A stretch of DNA of 64,000 nt from Paulownia fortunei (Eukaryota > Streptophyta > Magnoliopsida > Lamiales > Paulowniaceae): contig CM033107.1 of the NCBI GenBank assembly GCA_019321725.1, positions 12,267,445 to 12,331,444 on the forward strand, given 5' to 3'. Position numbers and translations under genes: made by a program. Each line of letters begins with the position of its first letter. Within the stretch, counting starts at the first letter, position 1. Below, piece by piece: positions 58,058 to 64,000 of the stretch. The notes beneath the pieces were generated by a model that saw nothing but the letters and a program-made list of their open reading frames with translations, was not told the origin of the DNA and did not search any database.

Positions 58058-60141
58058 ACTAACCTCACTTAATTGATGTATTATAACTCTTATAACATCG
58101 CCCTAAATGTTAGGGATCAAATGAACCACATCTATGCTGGAACATGTTAATGAACAAATCAGATAGATTCACAACTTCACATTTTTTTGCTACCATATTA
58201 ATTTGCATGATGATTTTGACATCATTATACATATTCATTCACTCCTAAATTTTTATCACACTTAGCTAAAATAAAAAAAATGTAACCATAACATATAATG
58301 GCTAAAAATCATGGATATGGCTTTCCAAGTTCAGCTCCCTTCGCAACATACTGAAACAGATTTTTCCTACAGTGACAGTTTTGTGCACTTCATGACATTA
58401 ATAGTTTTGCCACTCTTAAGTATATTCAATCACTCCCAAATTTTTGCCATGTTTAGATAACATATACAAAGAGACAACCAGGTTATATTCATGCCAAAAC
58501 TAATGGATTTAATGCTGTAAAACCAGTCCCCTTCACACAGGACATAATCTGAAATTCGATGGAGACAGTTATGAGCATCTCTTTATTTATCATGTCATAT
58601 TTTAATTCCTAATCTATCCAAACCTAAATACATAATCTTAAATCCTACATAAACACATTCATGATGATAAATATAGAATTTACCCAAGGTTTCTTGCATA
58701 TTTCAAGCTCAATAAACTAAAAATCAACATATACACAGATTCTGCCCCTCAGTAGTTCTACTATGTGTTTGCAATCACAAATTATTATTTTATGCATAAT
58801 AACCCTATAAATAACCTCTGAAATCATCATGAACAAGATAATAATATTAATAAATTACAAAACCCTCAAATAATATAGAAATTGATGTCAAAACGGTATA
58901 TGAACCTCACTTATGCCAGTTTCAGCTTCTACTTGTGATTACTACTTTCTTTTGCTTCCTTTGCCCTTTTCTATCACTTGGAATCACTTAGGACCAGCTT
59001 AGAGAGATTTTTACATGAGTTTGGACCCTAAAAATGACTGAAAATGGTTTAGGGTCATGGGTAAATAGCTAAGAGTGGAGGAAAGCTTGAGATGACACTT
59101 GAGGTGTTTGCTCAAGCTTGGTAGCAAGCATGAGGTGGCAAGTTGTGGTATAAATCTAACCTTTCATCCATATTTCAAGCCTAGATCAGATGTATCTTAC
59201 TATACATTAATTTTGTTGCATCCTATTTTAATTACCACAAGATCCCATAGATAATTCATAAGCTAATTTCCTAGCCGTTCATTAATTTCTTACCCGATTG
59301 TCACTTGATTCCTAAATAATTATCCATATTAAAAATTATATAATCTTATACATAAATAAATATTGTAATATCATCTTTGTCCAATGTTCCAAATATGTAA
59401 TTATAAGCATATGAATAATATGTAATGCGTGAAACACCGCCACCACTAAATAAAATAAATAAAAAGGTACATGATCATCGTCTAAAACTTAGTCTTGCAA
59501 TTTCTTATTCCTCATTTTCACATCTCTCTCTTATTAGGAGATTATTATCACTTATCACAAAAAAAACTATTTAAGTGCTTTTTTTGACTTTCATCTTAGT
59601 CTTAACCTTTCATCAACCTTTTTTTGAGCAGTTGAAATTGGATCAATCAAAATCAGTTTTATCAAAATATTAATAAATAGGTAATCCACCATTTACTCTA
59701 ATTCATCTTCTATACAACCCTCAATTCCCATAATAGTTTATGATGTAAAATTTGTATGGATATTAGTCTATTGTGATATTTCATTCCAATGACATCTATA
59801 GTTATATGCATCATACAATATATTCACTTACTAATAATATCCATCCTTTCTTCAAGTTCAATTGCTTTTGAGTATATAGACATTTCAAGTACTTCGATTT
59901 TATAATGTCACATGTAGTATTACCAAAATAATCAAATTAACTCAAAGAGTGTAGAGTAACTTTCTACATTGCATCAAACATATACCAAAACACAATGAGA
60001 TAACACCACTATACACAATACATAACTTATATTTAAAGTTAGAGTCACTACCGAAACTCAAATCAATTCTTTTTAAGTAATTAGAGATTTCTTCCCACTT
60101 AGTGAACCATTTAAATTTCCTATACCTGCATGTATATTACA
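58058..60141 (-). mobile_element. G3 gypsy LTR, fragment 3
   Basis: It continues fragment 2 after the D insertion. On the minus strand the LTR start is TGTAATATACATGCAGG at 60141. Blocks at 58320-58540 match, inverted, the G1 LTR near 36290-36550 (GGAGACTGAATTAGGG-type, ATAACCTGGT). So G3 is a diverged relative of G1 in opposite orientation. Next to it at 60142 the internal region begins, so this is the 3' LTR of a minus-strand element. Confidence 0.8.
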
Positions 60142-61312
60142 TTCTCCCCTCCTTATAAAAATTTCGTCCACAAAATTTTACTTACCAAAAAGTTCTAGAT
60201 ATTTAATTATCATTTTGTGCTTCCTTTCCCAAGTAGTTTCTTCTGTTGATTGACTTATCCTCAGTATTTTAACTAATGATATATTCTCATTTTGAAGTTA
60301 CTTTACATCTCTTAGTGAAATCTCTATAGGTCTTTCTTTATATCTCCGACCTTAATTTACTTCTATTGGTTCCTTCTTCAGTAGATGAGATAAATTCATG
60401 ATATACTTCCTTAAAATGAACACATGAAACACATTGTGAACTTGAGACATTAATGCAAAGAGGTCGAGTTTGTAGGTAATATCCCTAATTTTCTCAGTAA
60501 TGTAAAATAAACTAATGTACCTAGGATCAAGTTTGTATGTAACATCCCTAATTTTTTTTTCTTCCTGCCCAAGCCGCATAATCTCGTTCATTGGAGACAC
60601 CTTCAAAATTGATCTCCTATCATAAATTGCAACATTATTCCTCTTTAATCTATATAATTCTATGGTCACCTCTAACTAGTTTCCATACATTAGCAATTTG
60701 TTCTACCACTTCTATCATTTCCCAAACCATATTTACATTTAGCCTAAAAGAACACCAAATTCATTTCAATAAAATGATGACCTATATTTTCTCACACAAT
60801 GCCTCATAGAGAACTATCCCAAGTAGCCTTATCACTATTGTTATAAAAAAATTCCACCTAAGGAAAAAATTTCTCAATTAATATCAACAATCTAATGTAC
60901 AAGCTCTAAGCATATCCTGCAAAGTCTAATTTGTTTGTTCGGATTGCCCATTGATGCATGGATGATCACAATACTAAAAGATAATTTTGTTCCCAATACC
61001 TGATGTAAGATCTTCTAGTAAGTAGACAAATACCTTAAATCCATATCAGAACTAATAGATACTAATAAACCATAAAGTCTAACCACTTATTATATATTTA
61101 TCTTTCCATAGATTTCCATGGAATACTTAGGGTAAATTGAGAAAGAATGAGCATATTCAGTTAACCTATGAACAATAACCCAATTCCATTATCATATACA
61201 AAATTCACGAATGCCTTCCCATTTCTACCTACAATAAAAGGAGAACTAAATCATTCCTACATATGCACTTTTACATATATATCTCTTTTTTTGTGGCAAA
61301 CCAAATATTAAC
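60142..61312 (-). pseudogene. G3 pol C-terminal remnant (integrase tail and chromodomain)
   Basis: Minus-strand pieces read LMSQVHNVFHVFILRKYIMN and GDQ-like IYDRRSILKVSPMNEIMRLG (60669-60370), the segment after the gypsy integrase core. A partial duplication of the ITEKIRDITYKLD block is visible (VTYKLD occurs twice, about 60470 and 60535). The integrase side from 60820 to 61312 aligns with 42010-42470 of G2 at low identity. The copy is heavily decayed; it is cut at 61312 by D copy C. Confidence 0.75.
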
Positions 61313-63026
61313 TATAATGCTCAATTATCTCCTACATAGCCAATAATAAGCATCTTACATGATTATGCATCTAATCAATACGAATTATTGGATTATGGCA
61401 TACAAATAGCATGATTGCATGAACATGAATAATTGTTACTATATGTTCTAGTTATGCTTTAACATGTATTAGTACATGAAATATGAGATCAAACTTTTGT
61501 TTCTTGATTTAACATATTCTTTAAGTGCCTTTTTGCAGTGAACAGCTCGGTATCTCGGTTAAGGAAGATTGATGTGTTGAATGGCCATGAAATGAATTCT
61601 TTGTATTACTCCATACTAGTTATATGATAAAGTGATTGTTTGCTTAAATATTTACTTTAAATATGTCACATTTAGCTAAGAACTAAAAGTATGTGAAATG
61701 CTGCAATTTGATTTGTAGGTTGACTAAGTTGTATGAAATCATTCTAAACCACATTGCACTTGATTATAATACCAAAGCATCAATTTTTGCCTTCTCCCTA
61801 GCCCATAAATATGGCTTTTGGCATGAGAAGACACCGAGCGTGATGCAACCAATCATCACCCTTCACTTACCTCTCTTTGAAATGTCAAAGAAGTCATTTT
61901 AGCCATATTTTCTTCTGGAAGCTCCTAAAAAATGACCAGCCCTTCTTCTACAAGTTTCTCCCAAATTTATACACTCTCATACTCACAAAAATTGAATTCA
62001 ATCCATAGAACACAAACTAGAACAAGTTTCTACCCTTTTAAGCTTGAAAACCATTGATTTTGGAGTTTAATTCCAATCTAATCAAGGTATATTCTTTTTT
62101 AATGTTTCTTATGATGAATTTATGGTATCTTGGATGGTTACATGTTTTAGTATCTTTTTGTATGATTGAAAACTTAAGTGGGTTGGACTTGAAGCCAAAA
62201 CCAAGCTAGTTAAGCTAGTTTCTAGCAAAATTGATAGTCTTGTGAAAAATGCTTAATTTGCTTGTTTCTATTAATCTTGTAATACTTATATTATGTTTGA
62301 AAGTGCCTACAAATGATTGTGAACAATAGAAATTAGGTTGCTTAATTGAATGTTAAAATTAATTTAAGTTAGAACCGACTTTAAGTCATGTTAATTTGGA
62401 TTGTGTTCAAGTTTTGTGGGCTGCCCTAATAATTATGTTTGAATTATTAGTTATTTAATGGTTACCCTAATGTTTAATGACTTGAATTAGTAGTAAAATA
62501 TATTGAAAAGTGCATATGATTTTAATTAAAATAGATTATGTGATTTATTAAAAGGATATTGAAAGGTACATGATTTAATTATGTTAGGCCTTTAATACAT
62601 CCTATCTTCCAAAGAGATTGACCTTTTCACTTAGCTTAAAGTGGACTTGAGGTAAGTTGAAACTTTTATTTTTTGTATCACAAGAATCATATAATGTTGT
62701 TCATATTTTAATATGATTGTCATTATTTGCTAAATGATGTAATGTGATACTATATTAAGAAAATAATGAAGTTTTTGAAAAGAAAGTATGGTACTTGATT
62801 AATGGTTTGGTAGGCAGGGGATGTGTGAGGGACAGGTAGACCCAATAAATGGTGGCAACCGATATAGGAAAGCCATAATGAATGAGACAGAATACAAACT
62901 AATACGTGAGATTTATTGACCAAGTATGAAAATCCCGTATTATTTCTCTTATTGGCCAATCATTATGAACAAGTTTTGAAAACTACGGTCTATCGCTATT
63001 AGTTAGGTACCACACTTCAAGGGCTC
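61313..63026 (+). mobile_element. D-family LTR, copy C (right end truncated)
   Basis: It starts TATAATGCTCAATTATC (TG mutated to TA) within CCAAATATTAAC and parallels 55760-57580 of copy B. It breaks after CACTTCAAGGGCTC at 63026, so about 480 bp of the LTR end are missing. Gypsy pol sequence follows directly. Internal deletions relative to copy B exist near 62500 and 62745. Confidence 0.8.
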
Positions 63027-63530
63027 TTATCACTGTTGTTATAAAAAAATTCCACCCAAGGAAATTTTTTCTCAATTGACATCAACAATCTAATGCCCAA
63101 GCTCTAAGCATATCTTGCAAAGTCTAATTTGTTTGTTCTGATTGCCTGTTGATGCATGGATGATCACAATACTAAAATATAATTTTGTTCCCAATACCTG
63201 ATGTATTAATAAACTAATATCTTCTAGGAAGTGGACAAAGACCTTAAATCTACATCAGAACTAATAGATATCAATAAACTATAAAGTCTAACCACTTCCT
63301 ATACATTTATCTTTTTATAGATTTCCATGGAATACCTAGGGTAAATTGAGAAAGAATGAGTATATTTAGTCAACCTATTAACAATAACCTAATTCTATTA
63401 TCATATACAAAATTCATGAATGCCTTCCCATTTCAACCTACAAATAAAAGCATAACTAAATCATTCCTACATATGCACTTTTACATATATCTGTCTTTTT
63501 GTGACAAACCAAATATTAACAATAATAGCT
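63027..63530 (-). pseudogene. Second copy of the G3 integrase fragment
   Basis: The sequence repeats 60825-61312 in the same orientation (shared GCATGGATGATCACAATAC, AATTTTGTTCCCAATACCTG, CATTCCTACATATGCACTTT), with scattered substitutions and a small insertion near 63206. It includes the CCAAATATTAAC target of D copy C, here uninterrupted. It is either from a second G3-like element or from a duplication. Confidence 0.75.
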
Positions 63531-63589
63531 CGTCAATATATGATATTTGTAAATTTTCTTGCGATCACAATCATCATTCATTAGACTAA

Positions 63590-64000
63590 ATAAACAAATA
63601 AAAAGGTAAATGATCATTACCTAAAACTTTGTCTTGCAATTTCTTATCCCTTATTTTCACATCTATCTCTTATTAAGAGATTTTTATCACTTATCACAAA
63701 AATCTATTTAAGTGTCTTTTATGTCTTTCATCTTAATCTTAACCCTTCATCAACCTTATTTTGAGCATTTAAAATTGGATCAATCAAATTCAATCTTACC
63801 AAAATATTAATAAATAGGTAATCCACCATTTACTCTAATTCATCCTTTATACAACCCTCAATTCCCAAAAGAGTTTATGAAGTAAAATTTTCATGAATAT
63901 TAGTCTATTAAGACATTTCATTCCAATGACATATGTAGTTATATGGATCATACAATATATTTACTTACTAATAATATCCATCATTTCTTCAATTTCAAAC
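63590..64000 (-). mobile_element. Second copy of G3 LTR interior
   Basis: From about 63590 the sequence repeats 59450-59870 (AATAAAAAGGTA, TTGCAATTTCTTAT, AATAGGTAATCCACCATTTA), same orientation. It runs off the window. The 60 bp before it (63531-63589) are not assigned. Confidence 0.75.

Noticed and set aside
1..64000. A new multi-gene defence or metabolic system
   Set aside because: Apart from the Alba gene and one unassigned decayed coding block, every coding stretch I could interpret belongs to retroelements.

Overview
This is plant nuclear DNA, probably from a eudicot. It is AT-rich, gene-poor and packed with nested LTR retrotransposons, many with TG...CA ends, 5-bp target-site duplications (TSDs) and initiator-Met primer-binding sites. 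The single host gene I can reconstruct is a five-exon Alba-family nucleic-acid-binding protein on the minus strand (13278-20739, 129 aa). Its second intron is about 6.5 kb and holds a complete but dead Ty1/copia element in antisense orientation. I cannot name the species.

Layout. 1-7482: 3' end of a Ty1/copia element, with a candidate Ty3-type solo LTR inside its RNase H, followed by its 1.9-kb LTR. After a 1.2-kb unassigned spacer comes a related copia LTR on the minus strand. 7483-11490: end of a non-LTR (LINE-like) element, zinc-binding plus RNase H domain, split by a 2.9-kb non-autonomous LTR element (8026-10943, exact CTTTT duplication) filled with minisatellites and hairpins. 11491-21060: intergenic DNA, the Alba gene and its upstream region. 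21060-25000: unassigned AT-rich DNA with a 3-copy tandem repeat, a 644-bp decayed unknown exon-like coding block and a gypsy integrase tail. 25000-34518: minus-strand copia remains interrupted by a gypsy solo LTR (25860-28535, exact ACCTA duplication), then a second LTR family ('D').

34519-64000 is a stack of chromodomain-type Ty3/gypsy elements. An old minus-strand LTR ('G3') was split at 35118/54927 by a 19.8-kb plus-strand interval (G1, CTTGG duplication). G1 was itself split inside gag by a 9.45-kb minus-strand element (G2, GATAG duplication). G3 was also hit by a D solo LTR (55760-58057, ACTAA duplication). The right end holds G3-related pol and LTR fragments present twice, around another D LTR.

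No retroelement looks autonomous. Stops are frequent and mostly explained by C-to-T or G-to-A transitions, and both long gypsy proteases have altered active sites. The most unusual structure is the 3' LTR of G2, in which about 640 bp of LTR is replaced by about 440 bp of gag from a related copy. I found no CRISPR array, rRNA or tRNA gene, nor any clearly new multi-gene system.
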